A stretch of 64,000 bases of DNA from Aquabacterium sp. (GTDB lineage Bacteria > Pseudomonadota > Gammaproteobacteria > Burkholderiales > Burkholderiaceae_C), in the NCBI RefSeq assembly GCF_030652515.1, contig NZ_JAUSAR010000036.1, positions 1 through 64,000 on the forward strand. The letters are read 5' to 3'. Positions 54,437-62,110 of this stretch are shown here, in pieces. Made by a program: the position numbers and the translations under genes. Numbering within the stretch: position 1 is the stretch's first letter; the number at the start of each line of letters is the position of its first letter. Below the pieces are notes generated by a model that did not search any database, had not been told where the DNA came from, and saw only the letters and a list, made by a program, of their open reading frames with translations.

Positions 54437-55372
54437 TCATTGAGGGTGCCAAACTGGTGAAACTTGACCTTCGCGCCTTACTTCTGCATCCGCCTCGGCC
54501 GCTTCAATCAAGTCTGCTCGGATAGTTTTTTGTGATGATCTCGGCCGGTTGGCCCCCTTCTCTTGCGCTTCCAGCGCAACGATGCCCTTCACCACCCACT
54601 TGTTTCTAATCCGTGTCACAGAACCTCCCAGCCCACGTAAGGCGTCGAGCCTTCGCTGAGGGTCTGGTGGTTCTGCTGCCGGGCTAGATTTTCCGTCTTC
54701 AAAATCCGGCTTGCCTTCATCTAAACGGTACGGCACACCAGCGGCTTCAAACCACCGGTTCACATCGTCTACGGTGCAAACCAAACAGGAGGCAGACGGA
54801 TGCGGCCATTCCGCAAAAACCTCGGGCAATAACGTGTCGGGATGTCGAACTATCAGCCCTTGTTTTTCTGCCGCTACGGTTACTCGCGCAAACAGCGCTT
54901 CACGCCCAATTTTCCATGTGGTCTCTGGATCTTTGCCGAGCAAAGCCAGCAATTTGTCCACCAATTGGGCAAGAGTGAACGCCAGTACGGGCGCTCCACC
55001 AACAGTCACAATGCACCCTCTCTCATACCTCAAGATTGCATTCGCTGCAGTCATTACTGAATCACCCCAAGATTCCCGCAAGATGACGTCAGAATCTGGC
55101 GGCAGGCTCCTCAATTCAGAAGGGACCTTTTGCGGCCAGTCATGAATTTCAAAGCAACGATGACCGCTCACCATGCTGGCCACATTGTTGGCGAACTCGT
55201 TGTCCGCGCCATGGTCAATCAAATCAAAGATGCTTGACCGAAAGGCACCTGATTTAACCAAGTCGCTGAACTCCTTTGAGACAACCGGAAGCCCAACCCG
55301 GGCATGGTTGCCGTCCTCATCAACCTTGGTCGAACCGACGCCAGGCTGCTCTGACGGTTGGATTCTTGACAT
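54437..55372 (-). CDS. Unknown protein of lower GC content
   Basis: A 311-residue protein not recognised. GGAGGGG lies five bases before ATG 55372, so it is a real gene. It begins MSRIQPSEQPGVGSTKVDED and contains FSDLVKSGAFRSSIFDLIDH and FAEWPHPSASCLVCTVDDVN with WFEAAGVPYRLDEG; the C-terminus is charged. GC is visibly lower than in neighbours. It lies between two operons of the element, a typical cargo position. The VDDVNRWFEAAGVPYRL segment recalls plasmid and phage proteins of unknown role. Confidence 0.7.
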   Translation of the reverse strand: MSRIQPSEQPGVGSTKVDEDGNHARVGLPVVSKEFSDLVKSGAFRSSIFDLIDHGADNEFANNVASMVSGHRCFEIHDWPQKVPSELRSLPPDSDVILRESWGDSVMTAANAILRYERGCIVTVGGAPVLAFTLAQLVDKLLALLGKDPETTWKIGREALFARVTVAAEKQGLIVRHPDTLLPEVFAEWPHPSASCLVCTVDDVNRWFEAAGVPYRLDEGKPDFEDGKSSPAAEPPDPQRRLDALRGLGGSVTRIRNKWVVKGIVALEAQEKGANRPRSSQKTIRADLIEAAEADAEVRREGQVSPVWHPQ

Positions 55373-55475
55373 GCGCACCCCTCCAGGCGCCCCTCATAAG
55401 ATCGCCCCAGCAGGCGGGTGAAGGTTTCCCGCTCTTCGGTTCGCGGGCCTAGCTGGGGCAAAACTATTATGCCGA

Positions 55476-56030
55476 CTAAGCGCTGCGATCACCTTTGGCA
55501 ATGAACTCCAAGGCCGTCAGGTCAGATTTGGACAAGTTGCAGGGCACGCAGGCCGCGACCAAGTTGGGTAACTCATCAGGCCCCATCAATGCCCGCGGCA
55601 TCTGGTGCTCGATGTGCCACTTGCCATCAAGACTCAGAACCTTGCCGCAATAGAAGCACTTGCCTTCGCTGCGGTCGAAGACCTCACGGCGCCGCTTGGG
55701 CACTGCTTTTGGCTTGGCCCCGGCCGTCGACACTGGCGCCAACTGCTCGTCAGCCCAAAGTGGCGTTTGCTCCATCAAGTTGTCGTTGGCTGCCTCGCGC
55801 TTGGTCAAGGTCTCAGCAACGCGCAAAAGGCGCCGGGCGCTGGCCAGGGCCGCTTGCTTGTCGTTGGCCACCGCCAACACGGCGCCGGTATGCGGCTGGG
55901 TCACCATGAACCGCACACTGTGCAAGCCGCGCTCAATGCAAGGCATGGTTGCCATGACGTACTGACCAGAGCGCCCGAAGACGCCGCCGAAGATGGGGCG
56001 GTAGCGGATTGAATGACTGTTGCCGCTCAT
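55476..56030 (-). CDS. HNH endonuclease
   Basis: A 184-residue protein. The C-terminal HNH zinc-finger nuclease has CFYCGKVLSLDGKWHIEHQM, PRALMGPDELPNLVAACVPC and NLSKSD: two CxxC pairs and the catalytic HIEH. The N-terminal half is helical (AALASARRLLRVAETLTKRE). HNH enzymes act in phage packaging, homing or defence; no terminase lies nearby, so the packaging role is not supported. Overlaps the upstream gene by four bases. Confidence 0.85.
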   Translation of the reverse strand: MSGNSHSIRYRPIFGGVFGRSGQYVMATMPCIERGLHSVRFMVTQPHTGAVLAVANDKQAALASARRLLRVAETLTKREAANDNLMEQTPLWADEQLAPVSTAGAKPKAVPKRRREVFDRSEGKCFYCGKVLSLDGKWHIEHQMPRALMGPDELPNLVAACVPCNLSKSDLTALEFIAKGDRSA

Positions 56031-56368
56031 GATGCGGGCCCCCGCTTCGTCGCCTCAAGACCCGGATTCCACGGCGTTGCCAAGATTGACTCCAACTCGC
56101 TCACCAGGGCGTTGGGGGCGCCGCCCCCATGTTGCCGTGTATCGAGTGCAAAGTGGTAGTCGGCCAGCTTGCGCCGAATTTCAGCGAGCAAGCGGCCAGC
56201 GTCATCGACCACTGCCGGTGGAGCAGGCGCAGCACTGCTGTCGATGTAGTCAAGCAGGAGTTGGACCGCCTCTTCAACCTGCTGCAGTCGCAATCCGGAT
56301 ATGAGGTGAACCAGACGCGGTTGAAGCCAAGTCCGATTGACGGCCATTTGTGAAGGGCTGCCGCTCAT
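56027..56368 (-). CDS. Small helical unknown protein
   Basis: A 113-residue protein with LRLQQVEEAVQLLLDYIDSS and VDDAGRLLAEIRRKLADYHF helices. It overlaps the genes on both sides by four bases in the minus-strand operon. No family was recognised. Confidence 0.6.
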   Translation of the reverse strand: MSGSPSQMAVNRTWLQPRLVHLISGLRLQQVEEAVQLLLDYIDSSAAPAPPAVVDDAGRLLAEIRRKLADYHFALDTRQHGGGAPNALVSELESILATPWNPGLEATKRGPAS

Positions 56369-56562
56369 GATGAAACCTCGTGGTCAGGGGCTTGATCCAA
56401 GTTTTCAATCAGATCCGCCGCCATGATTAATTGGGTGGCCACCATCTTTGCCAGGTTGGTGGTTAGCGTGGTCGACGTGTGGCTGGTGACCAAGATCACC
56501 TTGTCGACCCCACCATCCACCCTCGCGATACCTACCGCAATGCTTGTGTCGAACGGACTCAT
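56365..56562 (-). CDS. Small unknown protein
   Basis: A 65-residue protein, MSPFDTSIAVGIARVDGGVD, then a Thr-rich beta stretch and a helical end (MVATQLIMAADLIENLDQAP). Overlaps both neighbours by four bases, which is the main support. Confidence 0.55.
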   Translation of the reverse strand: MSPFDTSIAVGIARVDGGVDKVILVTSHTSTTLTTNLAKMVATQLIMAADLIENLDQAPDHEVSS

Positions 56563-57284
56563 GGATGAGCCTCCTGCAGCGGCTTGCTGCCCGGGCTATG
56601 CTTGCTTGGAGCCGATCCATGCACCTTCGTCTTCTGAGCAAGTACCGGTGCCGCTCCCTCGCGCTCGGTGAGCCAATCACTATGCGCAAACCAGAAGATT
56701 TGGGAGGCGTCCGATGCCGTGACGGCGCAGTCTTCGAGCAGGTCCACCAAAAGATCAAGGGATCCGCCAGCCACGTCGCAAGCCCACTTGGCCAGATCGG
56801 CCGCAGTCTTGCTGTTCCTGCCTGCATTGACCAACACGGTCGAGGCCATGGCGGCCATGCTGCGAGCTCGGCAAAGACCCACGTGAAAGTCGGTGGTGGC
56901 TTCGTCCGTGTCCATCTCGACGATCAGGACGCACTCCGTGATGGCCATCAGGATGGAGTCGCAGATGTTCGAAAGACCGCACTGTACGTCGCCGTCATGC
57001 TTGACGAAATGTGAAACCAAATCATCGCCTGGCTGGAGCAGCAACTGCAGCATCCTCGTCAGGTTCGAGGCCTGCGTGCACCGTTCGTAAACGTGGTCAA
57101 ACATCTTGGAGCGCCAGAAGTGCGGTCCCATCCGCTGCTCACTAGGGCCTCGGGCTGCCATCAACTCAACCCCCTTGGATGTGAGCCCAAGCATTCCTTG
57201 GAAAAGCTCGGCGGCTTGCTGCTCAGCCGTTCCAACGGTAGGCCGCTCGACATAGGCCAGGTTAGCCAGCTCTCTGATGTTCAT
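56559..57284 (-). CDS. Unknown helical protein
   Basis: A 241-residue protein from ATG 57284 (MNIRELANLAYVERPTVGTA), which overlaps the upstream stop as ATGA; an earlier in-frame ATG is less likely. The rest is helical with several cysteines (CDSILMAITECVLIVEMDTD, GGSLDLLVDLLEDCAV). No family was recognised. Part of the operon 55476-58251. Confidence 0.6.
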   Translation of the reverse strand: MNIRELANLAYVERPTVGTAEQQAAELFQGMLGLTSKGVELMAARGPSEQRMGPHFWRSKMFDHVYERCTQASNLTRMLQLLLQPGDDLVSHFVKHDGDVQCGLSNICDSILMAITECVLIVEMDTDEATTDFHVGLCRARSMAAMASTVLVNAGRNSKTAADLAKWACDVAGGSLDLLVDLLEDCAVTASDASQIFWFAHSDWLTEREGAAPVLAQKTKVHGSAPSKHSPGSKPLQEAHP

Positions 57285-57904
57285 GCTGGCACCCCATGGC
57301 ACAAGTGAAGTGTCCGGCCATAAGCAGCTCGGCTGTGCGCCTTGGCCTCCTCCATTTGACCGTCTGCAAGCGCGTAAACCAAATTGTTCAAGGTATCAAT
57401 GCGCTGAGCCATGCCGCGGTCAAGCCAGTTCTGCGCTTCATCGGCCCGCTCTGCCAGCATGGTGGCAATCTCTCCGATTTCGGCGGACGCCTCGGCCATA
57501 AAGGTAATCACTGGTTGAGGCAACTCACCAAGAGGAGGGTCTGATTGCTCTCTGTTGACAGGTGCCAGCGCACGCTCCATCAGCACCTCGACGGCGCCAT
57601 GCAGATCGGTGCCATCGTCGGCCACTTGTTCTTGAAGGCAGCGGATGTTTTCAAGCAAGGCTGGGTAGTCAACAGCGCCCACGCCTTCGAGCGCAAGCTT
57701 GATGGCAGACATGATCAGGTCATGCAGCCGCGCCCGGTCGCGGGCCTGTTTCAGGATGAGCGGCGAGACCTTGAGGACCAGCGCCGGGGTGGCCAGGGAT
57801 GCAGCCTCACGGCGGGCATTGACGAACAGTCCAGAGTTGAGGTGGTCAGATGTAGCCAGGGAAAGGGAAGGGGCGGCAGTTTGGCCGATTGGGTGGATGT
57901 TCAT
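57281..57904 (-). CDS. Unknown helical protein
   Basis: A 207-residue protein. It has long amphipathic helices (SPLILKQARDRARLHDLIMS, AEASAEIGEIATMLAERADE) and ends RAAYGRTLHLCHGVPA. ATGA overlaps link it to both neighbours. No family was recognised. Confidence 0.6.
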   Translation of the reverse strand: MNIHPIGQTAAPSLSLATSDHLNSGLFVNARREAASLATPALVLKVSPLILKQARDRARLHDLIMSAIKLALEGVGAVDYPALLENIRCLQEQVADDGTDLHGAVEVLMERALAPVNREQSDPPLGELPQPVITFMAEASAEIGEIATMLAERADEAQNWLDRGMAQRIDTLNNLVYALADGQMEEAKAHSRAAYGRTLHLCHGVPA

Positions 57905-58251
57905 CGCACGGCTCCATCAAGTTGCTCGACCAAGCATTGGACTTCTGCTGCCACGTCAGATGCAAGCCACAAAATGTTGTCGCGATGGCCTTTGCCGATC
58001 GTTTCCATCCATTCCGCGCCAACACCATAGCTGCAGGTAAGCAGCGAAGTCAGTTGGGCCAGCTTGGTATGAAGTTGCTCGTGGATGTCTCTGTGCCCGA
58101 CCGCGTCACCCGGAGGACTCTGCGGCAGTGAAAGAGGTTGGTCAGGAGCGCCCTGGTCCGGAGTGTGAGAAAAAGGCGCGCCGTGCCCCATGGTTGTCTG
58201 GGCAAGGGCGAGAGGTGCGGCGGAGCCGCTACTATCTACGGTAGCTGTCAT
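57901..58251 (-). CDS. Unknown protein, first gene of the small-gene operon
   Basis: A 116-residue protein. ATG 58251 is preferred over 58263 because GGAG lies six to seven bases before it. A Pro/Gly-rich N-terminal half is followed by DIHEQLHTKLAQLTSLLTCS and a helical end. Its role is unknown. Confidence 0.55.
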   Translation of the reverse strand: MTATVDSSGSAAPLALAQTTMGHGAPFSHTPDQGAPDQPLSLPQSPPGDAVGHRDIHEQLHTKLAQLTSLLTCSYGVGAEWMETIGKGHRDNILWLASDVAAEVQCLVEQLDGAVR

Positions 58252-58355
58252 ATCGATCTCCATTTGATCGGTTGATGGTCAGGGCCCGTTTGGTGTTCCA
58301 CCACCTTGCGGGCCCGCTATTGCCTCAGGAACTGCTGAGGCGCCAGGCCTGGGCC

Positions 58356-58685
58356 TCAGGCGGCGGTTTGCATCTTCGGCGCCTTCTGCACGTTCAATGG
58401 GGTGTCTTTGAGGCGTTGCTCGGCTTGCCACATGTCGTACTCGCCTTGCATCCGCAGCCAGTGGCGAGCATCGCCGCCACGATCCTTGCCCAGCCATGCC
58501 TCGATGCGCAGGGCCATTTCCGGCGAGATGGCGGCGCGGCCATTCAGCACGCGGGAAAGCGCCACGCGAGACACGCCAAGCTGCTCGGCTGCCTGGGTCA
58601 CGTTCAGGCCAAGGGCTGGCAGCACGTCGTCGCGCAGCGTCAGGCCAGGGTGAGGGGGGTTGAACATGTGGCGCATGGCGTTCAT
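58356..58685 (-). CDS. HigA/VapI-type XRE antitoxin-like regulator
   Basis: A 109-residue protein: HPGLTLRDDVLPALGLNVTQ, AAEQLGVSRVALSRVLNGRA and ISPEMALRIEAWLGKD form the HigA/VapI helix-turn-helix. It begins four bases after the stop of the next upstream gene. HigA normally follows a RelE-fold HigB toxin; none is found here, so it is an orphan antitoxin or a plain repressor. Confidence 0.85.
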   Translation of the reverse strand: MNAMRHMFNPPHPGLTLRDDVLPALGLNVTQAAEQLGVSRVALSRVLNGRAAISPEMALRIEAWLGKDRGGDARHWLRMQGEYDMWQAEQRLKDTPLNVQKAPKMQTAA

Positions 58686-58689
58686 CTGC

Positions 58690-59022
58690 TCAGGTGTGCG
58701 CAGGACCTTGCCGAGACACAGCCAGGTGCAGGCCCGCCGCACCAAGGACGGCCAGCAGGGTCTTGATGGTGGGATTGCCGCGAGGCGACAGGGCGCGGTA
58801 AAGGCTTTCGCGTGGGATGCCTGCGCGCTCGGCCACGGCGGCCATGCCTTGGGCCTCTGCGATGTGGCGCAGCGCTGCCTGCAGCGCGGCCTGGCCACCT
58901 GGCTTGCCTGCCTCGTCCAGCGCAGCAGAAAGGTAGTCATCAGCAAATGTGGGGTCTGCCTTGAGCATCTCCACCACCGCGTCATCGTGTGGGCGGCTTG
59001 CGGGTGTCTTGGTGGTTTTCAT
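58690..59022 (-). CDS. Addiction-module antidote-like HTH protein
   Basis: A 110-residue protein of the putative addiction-module antidote family: FADDYLSAALDEAGKPGGQA, ALRHIAEAQGMAAVAERAGI, PRESLYRALSPRGNPTIKTL. The partner is usually a RelE/ParE-like toxin encoded just upstream; here the upstream genes are brnA and brnT instead. Cognate toxin not found. Confidence 0.82.
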   Translation of the reverse strand: MKTTKTPASRPHDDAVVEMLKADPTFADDYLSAALDEAGKPGGQAALQAALRHIAEAQGMAAVAERAGIPRESLYRALSPRGNPTIKTLLAVLGAAGLHLAVSRQGPAHT

Positions 59023-59050
59023 CTGGATGGCCTTGGCTGTTCGGGCTATT

Positions 59051-59347
59051 TCAGGCGTGACTCTTTACCCAGCTTCTGAGCACTTCATTGATGCGCGTTT
59101 GCCAGCCTGGGCCTGTGGCCTTGAAGGTGTCCAGTACCTCGGCATCAACACGCATGGTGATCTGTACCTTGGTCCCGCTGCCCAGTGGTCGGCCACGACG
59201 GGCCAACGGCTTGACCTGTTCCCATTCGGCGTCGGTGAAGGGGGAGGCGTCAGGGTCCGCATTGGCTGCAGAGGTGATGGCCGCATCTTCTGCGGGTGTC
59301 GGCAGTTGCAGCACTCGGCCGCTTTTGGTTTTAACTGTTTTCTGCAT
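59051..59347 (-). CDS. brnA: BrnA antitoxin
   Basis: A 98-residue protein. The C-terminal half is the ribbon-helix-helix of BrnA: PLGSGTKVQITMRVDAEVLD, TFKATGPGWQTRINEVLRSW. The N-terminal half includes ASPFTDAEWEQVKPLARRG. It neutralises BrnT and represses the operon. It overlaps brnT by 17 bases. Confidence 0.9.
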   Translation of the reverse strand: MQKTVKTKSGRVLQLPTPAEDAAITSAANADPDASPFTDAEWEQVKPLARRGRPLGSGTKVQITMRVDAEVLDTFKATGPGWQTRINEVLRSWVKSHA

Positions 59348-59612
59348 AGCGTTTCACCTCTCGGGTGTTTGCCTTGCGCAGGCTGATGATTCGGCGCTCG
59401 GTTGGATGCTCGGGTGGTCGGTCAACGAAAATCACGCAATAAAGTCGATCTTCCAGCGGAGCCAGCCCCACCATACGGGCCTCGCCGTAGTCCTTGCGGG
59501 CATCTGGCCACATCAACATGTCGCCCCATTCCAGCTCTTTGGCAAGGGACAGCGGCACACCATGCTTGGCGAGGTTGCTGGCGTCTTTTGACGGGTCTAG
59601 CGTTACCTTCAT
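59331..59612 (-). CDS. brnT: BrnT toxin, RNase
   Basis: A 93-residue RelE-fold ribonuclease toxin. Family motifs: DPSKDASNLAKHGVPLSLA, MVGLAPLEDRLYCVIFVDR, ERRIISLRKANTREVKRYAE. The RIISLRKANxRE ending is typical of BrnT. It is the first gene of the toxin-antitoxin pair and lies beside the integrase gene. Confidence 0.92.
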   Translation of the reverse strand: MKVTLDPSKDASNLAKHGVPLSLAKELEWGDMLMWPDARKDYGEARMVGLAPLEDRLYCVIFVDRPPEHPTERRIISLRKANTREVKRYAENS

Positions 59613-59620
59613 TGAGATTA

Positions 59621-59670
59621 AATGTAGTTGCGTTTATTGGTGTTGGTCAAGCAATTTTTGTAGTTGCGTT
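59621..59670 (-). promoter_or_regulatory. Candidate brnTA promoter and operator repeats
   Basis: On the minus strand, TTGACC (59650-59645), an 18-base spacer and TACATT (59626-59621) form a promoter ending nine bases before brnT. A 12-bp direct repeat, TGTAGTTGCGTT on the plus strand, occurs at 59623-59634 and 59659-59670, overlapping the -10 and flanking the -35. BrnA binding would fit. Confidence 0.5.
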
Positions 59671-59678
59671 ATTTGGGG

Positions 59679-61040
59679 CTATCCCGCCACCAACTGCAGC
59701 TTGCCGGGCTCGGCCTTGGCATCGAACTGCACCCCGGCCAGCGCCAGCACGTGCGCTTCGATTTGAGCCAGGAAGGGGCGCAGGGCGTCCACGCTGCGGG
59801 GGCGGTAGCCCTCGGCGGTGGCACTTGGCTTGTGGCCCATGACCTGGGCGATGGCGCCAGCCGGTGCCCCGGCCGCCTCGCCCAGTAGGGAGAACGAGCG
59901 GCGCAGGCCGTGGATGGTCAGGCCCTCGATGCCCGCGCTTTGCAGGGCCTTGCCGTGGCTGTTGCGTGTGTCGGCAATGCGGCCGGTCTTGCTGACGCTG
60001 GCGAAAACGAAGTGGCTGCGGGTGCCGTCCGCCAGCTTGACATGGGGCAGGGTGGCCAGCAGTTGGGCCAGGTAGGGCGTCAGCGGGATGGTGCGGGTTG
60101 CGTCCACCTTGTCGGCAATGGTCAGCTTGCGCCAGCGAAAGTCCACGTCTGCCCATTTCAGGGCGGCCATCTCTTCGCGGCGGGCGCCGGTCAGCAGTAG
60201 GGCGCGCAGGTAGACGCTGGCAGTGCGGTTGCCGAGCTGTTCCACGCCTGACCACCACCCGGCCACCTGGGCGGCTTCCAGTGCGTCGGTGCGTCGCTTC
60301 ATGCTGGGCAGCGATTCGAGAAGGGCGGGCGCCTTGCCTGCGTCGGCATCCACCAGGCCCCGGTGCTCGGGCTTGCTGGCGCACCAGCGCAGGAAGCCCC
60401 GGAACATCATTAAGGCGCGGGCGGCCTGGTGTTTACTGGTCCTGGCCTCCTTGTCGTGCCAGGCCTTGAGGGTGTCCTCGTTGATGGACACCAGCGGGAG
60501 CGCCAGCAGGGGGGACAGGGGGCCGGGCCGGGTGAGGCCAGCCCCTCGCTTCTTCTTCTCGCCGCCCGCGCTGGCCATGTTTTGCAGGTCGACCAAGTAG
60601 CGAGGCTTCCACTCGTCGCGGCGCTTGGGCTTGCCCTCGGCCAGGTAGGTGGGCCACAGGTCGCCCACGGTCATGGCCTGGGCTGCGGTCTTGGCCAGCT
60701 TCGTGGCCTTGTCGGCTTCCTTGGCCTTTTCCACGTCGCGGGGGTCTTCGCCCTTGTTCACCAGGGCGGCCAGCCTCAAAGCTTCGCCTTGCGCGTCTCG
60801 GATGCTGACCACCCCGACCGGGCCGATGGTCCATGAGATGGCCTGGCCCCGCAGCTTGGCTTCGTAGACAAAAGACTTCGCCCCGTTGGCCGTCACTCGC
60901 ACGCGAAGCCCAGCCACCTCTTTGTCTCGCAAGAACGCTTTGCGAAGCCCGGCAGGGCAAGTCAATCGCTCGATGAGGCCCGCGCTCAGTTCGTGCGTGA
61001 CGCTCAGGTCAATCGAGGCATCTTTCTTCGGCCGCGCCAT
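59679..61040 (-). CDS. int: Tyrosine recombinase (P4-like integrase)
   Basis: A 453-residue integrase. ATG 61040 has AGGAG five bases upstream. The N-terminal DUF4102-like arm-binding domain has KEVAGLRVRVTANGAKSFVY and LGRxx-type GPVGVVSIRDAQGEALRLAA. The catalytic residues are R in LLTGARREEMAALKWADVDF, HGLRR, MGH in QVMGHKPSA and the tyrosine in EGYRPRS. It reads inward from attR, the normal place for a tRNA-targeting integrase. Confidence 0.95.
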   Translation of the reverse strand: MARPKKDASIDLSVTHELSAGLIERLTCPAGLRKAFLRDKEVAGLRVRVTANGAKSFVYEAKLRGQAISWTIGPVGVVSIRDAQGEALRLAALVNKGEDPRDVEKAKEADKATKLAKTAAQAMTVGDLWPTYLAEGKPKRRDEWKPRYLVDLQNMASAGGEKKKRGAGLTRPGPLSPLLALPLVSINEDTLKAWHDKEARTSKHQAARALMMFRGFLRWCASKPEHRGLVDADAGKAPALLESLPSMKRRTDALEAAQVAGWWSGVEQLGNRTASVYLRALLLTGARREEMAALKWADVDFRWRKLTIADKVDATRTIPLTPYLAQLLATLPHVKLADGTRSHFVFASVSKTGRIADTRNSHGKALQSAGIEGLTIHGLRRSFSLLGEAAGAPAGAIAQVMGHKPSATAEGYRPRSVDALRPFLAQIEAHVLALAGVQFDAKAEPGKLQLVAG

Positions 61041-61065
61041 TTCGTCTCCTGGTCGATGAGTTCGC

Positions 61066-61096
61066 CATACCTGCGCCATACCTGCGCTGTACCGCC
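61066..61096 (+). repeat. Right copies of the end repeat, candidate integrase arm sites
   Basis: CATACCTGCGC occurs twice in tandem (61066-61076, 61077-61087), and the second copy extends to the 20 bases also found at 44960-44979. They lie directly upstream of the integrase start, so they could also autoregulate it. Confidence 0.6.
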
Positions 61097-61224
61097 CAGA
61101 GTGGGCTATTTTGGCGAATTGCAATCAACGCCCAACAAGCCGTGAGAGGGTCATTTAGCTTGCAAGCTGTTGATTTTCATATGCTACATCAACACAGGTG
61201 AATAATCCAGAATATCGGTATCCT

Positions 61225-61275
61225 CTCATTCGTAATGAGAAGGTCGGGTGTTCGATTCATCTCTCCGGCACCAAT
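61225..61275 (+). repeat. attR: 51-bp direct repeat, copy 2 (displaced 3' part of tRNA-Thr)
   Basis: Identical to 44855-44905. It carries the 3' part of the tRNA (anticodon arm onwards) without the acceptor 5' strand or D-arm, so it is a displaced tRNA end and not a functional tRNA. Confidence 0.95.
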
Positions 61276-61288
61276 CTAAACAGTCAGA

Positions 61289-61319
61289 AAAGCCCAGTTC
61301 GCAAGACTGGGCTTTTTTG
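61289..61319 (+). terminator. Terminator, original end of the tRNA-Thr unit
   Basis: AAAGCCCAGT pairs with ACTGGGCTTT, followed by TTTT. It lies 13 bases after attR and was probably the terminator of tRNA-Thr before integration. Confidence 0.85.
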
Positions 61320-61447
61320 TTTCCGACGCTCAAATGGCGGGTATCACGGGAACTGCGGTGGTCCAAGAAACCTGATCTGTGGGTGTGGCAGCTAAAATCC
61401 CCACTCTGCACAGTGACTGTCATCACCATGACACGCGAGACCACCCC

Positions 61448-62095
61448 ATGATTTTTGGAAAACTTCTGCCCCGAGAGGGCAATTTTTTCGAGCTGTTCAA
61501 CCAGCACGCCAACCACACGGTCGCAGCGGCCCACGCCTTCGCGAACCTGGTCAAGCACTACAACGACCCACTTTTGCGCGAAAAGTACACCCAGGAGGTG
61601 GACGCCGCTGAAAACTCGGCCGATGACGTCACCCGCGAAGTCAACAAACTGCTGCACAAGACCTTCATCACCCCGATCGATCGTGAGCAGATCCACTCCC
61701 TGATCAACACCATGGACGACGTGGCCGACCTGATCCACGGGGCGGCCGAAACCATGTCGCTGTACGACGTGCGCGTGATGACCGACGAGATCATTCGCCT
61801 GACCGAGTTGGGCGTCAAATGCTGCGAACGCCTGCGCTCGGCGGTGGCGCTGCTGCCCGACATCGGCAATGCCAAAACGGCCGAGGCCGCGCTCAAGACC
61901 TGCGAAGAGATCGACCAGCTCGAGTCCGACGCCGACCGCGTGCTGCGCGCCGCCATGAGCAAGCTGTTTCGCGAAGAGTCCGATGTGCGCGAGCTGATCA
62001 AGCTCAAGGCCATCTACGAGATGTTGGAAACCGTGACCGACAAGTGCGAAGACGTCGCCAACCTGATCGAGGGCGTGATCCTCGAGAACTCCTGA
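61448..62095 (+). CDS. DUF47/PhoU-like phosphate transport regulator
   Basis: A 215-residue all-helical PhoU-like protein of the DUF47 family: MIFGKLLPREGNFFELFNQH, VTREVNKLLHKTFITPIDRE, LINTMDDVADLIHGAAET and EMLETVTDKCEDVANLIEGV. It normally modulates the Pit transporter encoded 15 bases downstream. ATG 61448 gives the standard N-terminus. Confidence 0.93.
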   Translation: MIFGKLLPREGNFFELFNQHANHTVAAAHAFANLVKHYNDPLLREKYTQEVDAAENSADDVTREVNKLLHKTFITPIDREQIHSLINTMDDVADLIHGAAETMSLYDVRVMTDEIIRLTELGVKCCERLRSAVALLPDIGNAKTAEAALKTCEEIDQLESDADRVLRAAMSKLFREESDVRELIKLKAIYEMLETVTDKCEDVANLIEGVILENS

Positions 62096-62110
62096 TCAGG
62101 GCGGCTGACC

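Larger units (their letters stand above)
44855..61275. mobile_element. Integrated element in tRNA-Thr, prophage-like or satellite-like
   Basis: About 16.4 kb between 51-bp att repeats, with a tyrosine integrase as the last gene beside attR, reading inward. Content from right to left: integrase, brnTA, two HTH antitoxin-like genes, an operon of small unknown genes, an HNH nuclease, a low-GC unknown gene, an HTH gene pair, a replication module (initiator-like plus DnaB), an AlpA-like gene, and a tail tape-measure gene. Almost all genes read on the minus strand; two small genes at the left end read on the plus strand. No terminase, portal, capsid, tail fibre or lysis gene was found. Confidence 0.92.

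Noticed and set aside
44855-61275. Intact prophage
   Set aside because: No terminase, portal, capsid, tail fibre or lysis genes were found; only the tape-measure gene is structural.
61225-61275. Second tRNA-Thr gene
   Set aside because: Only the 3' part of the tRNA is present; D-arm and 5' acceptor strand are missing, and the copy matches the att repeat limits.
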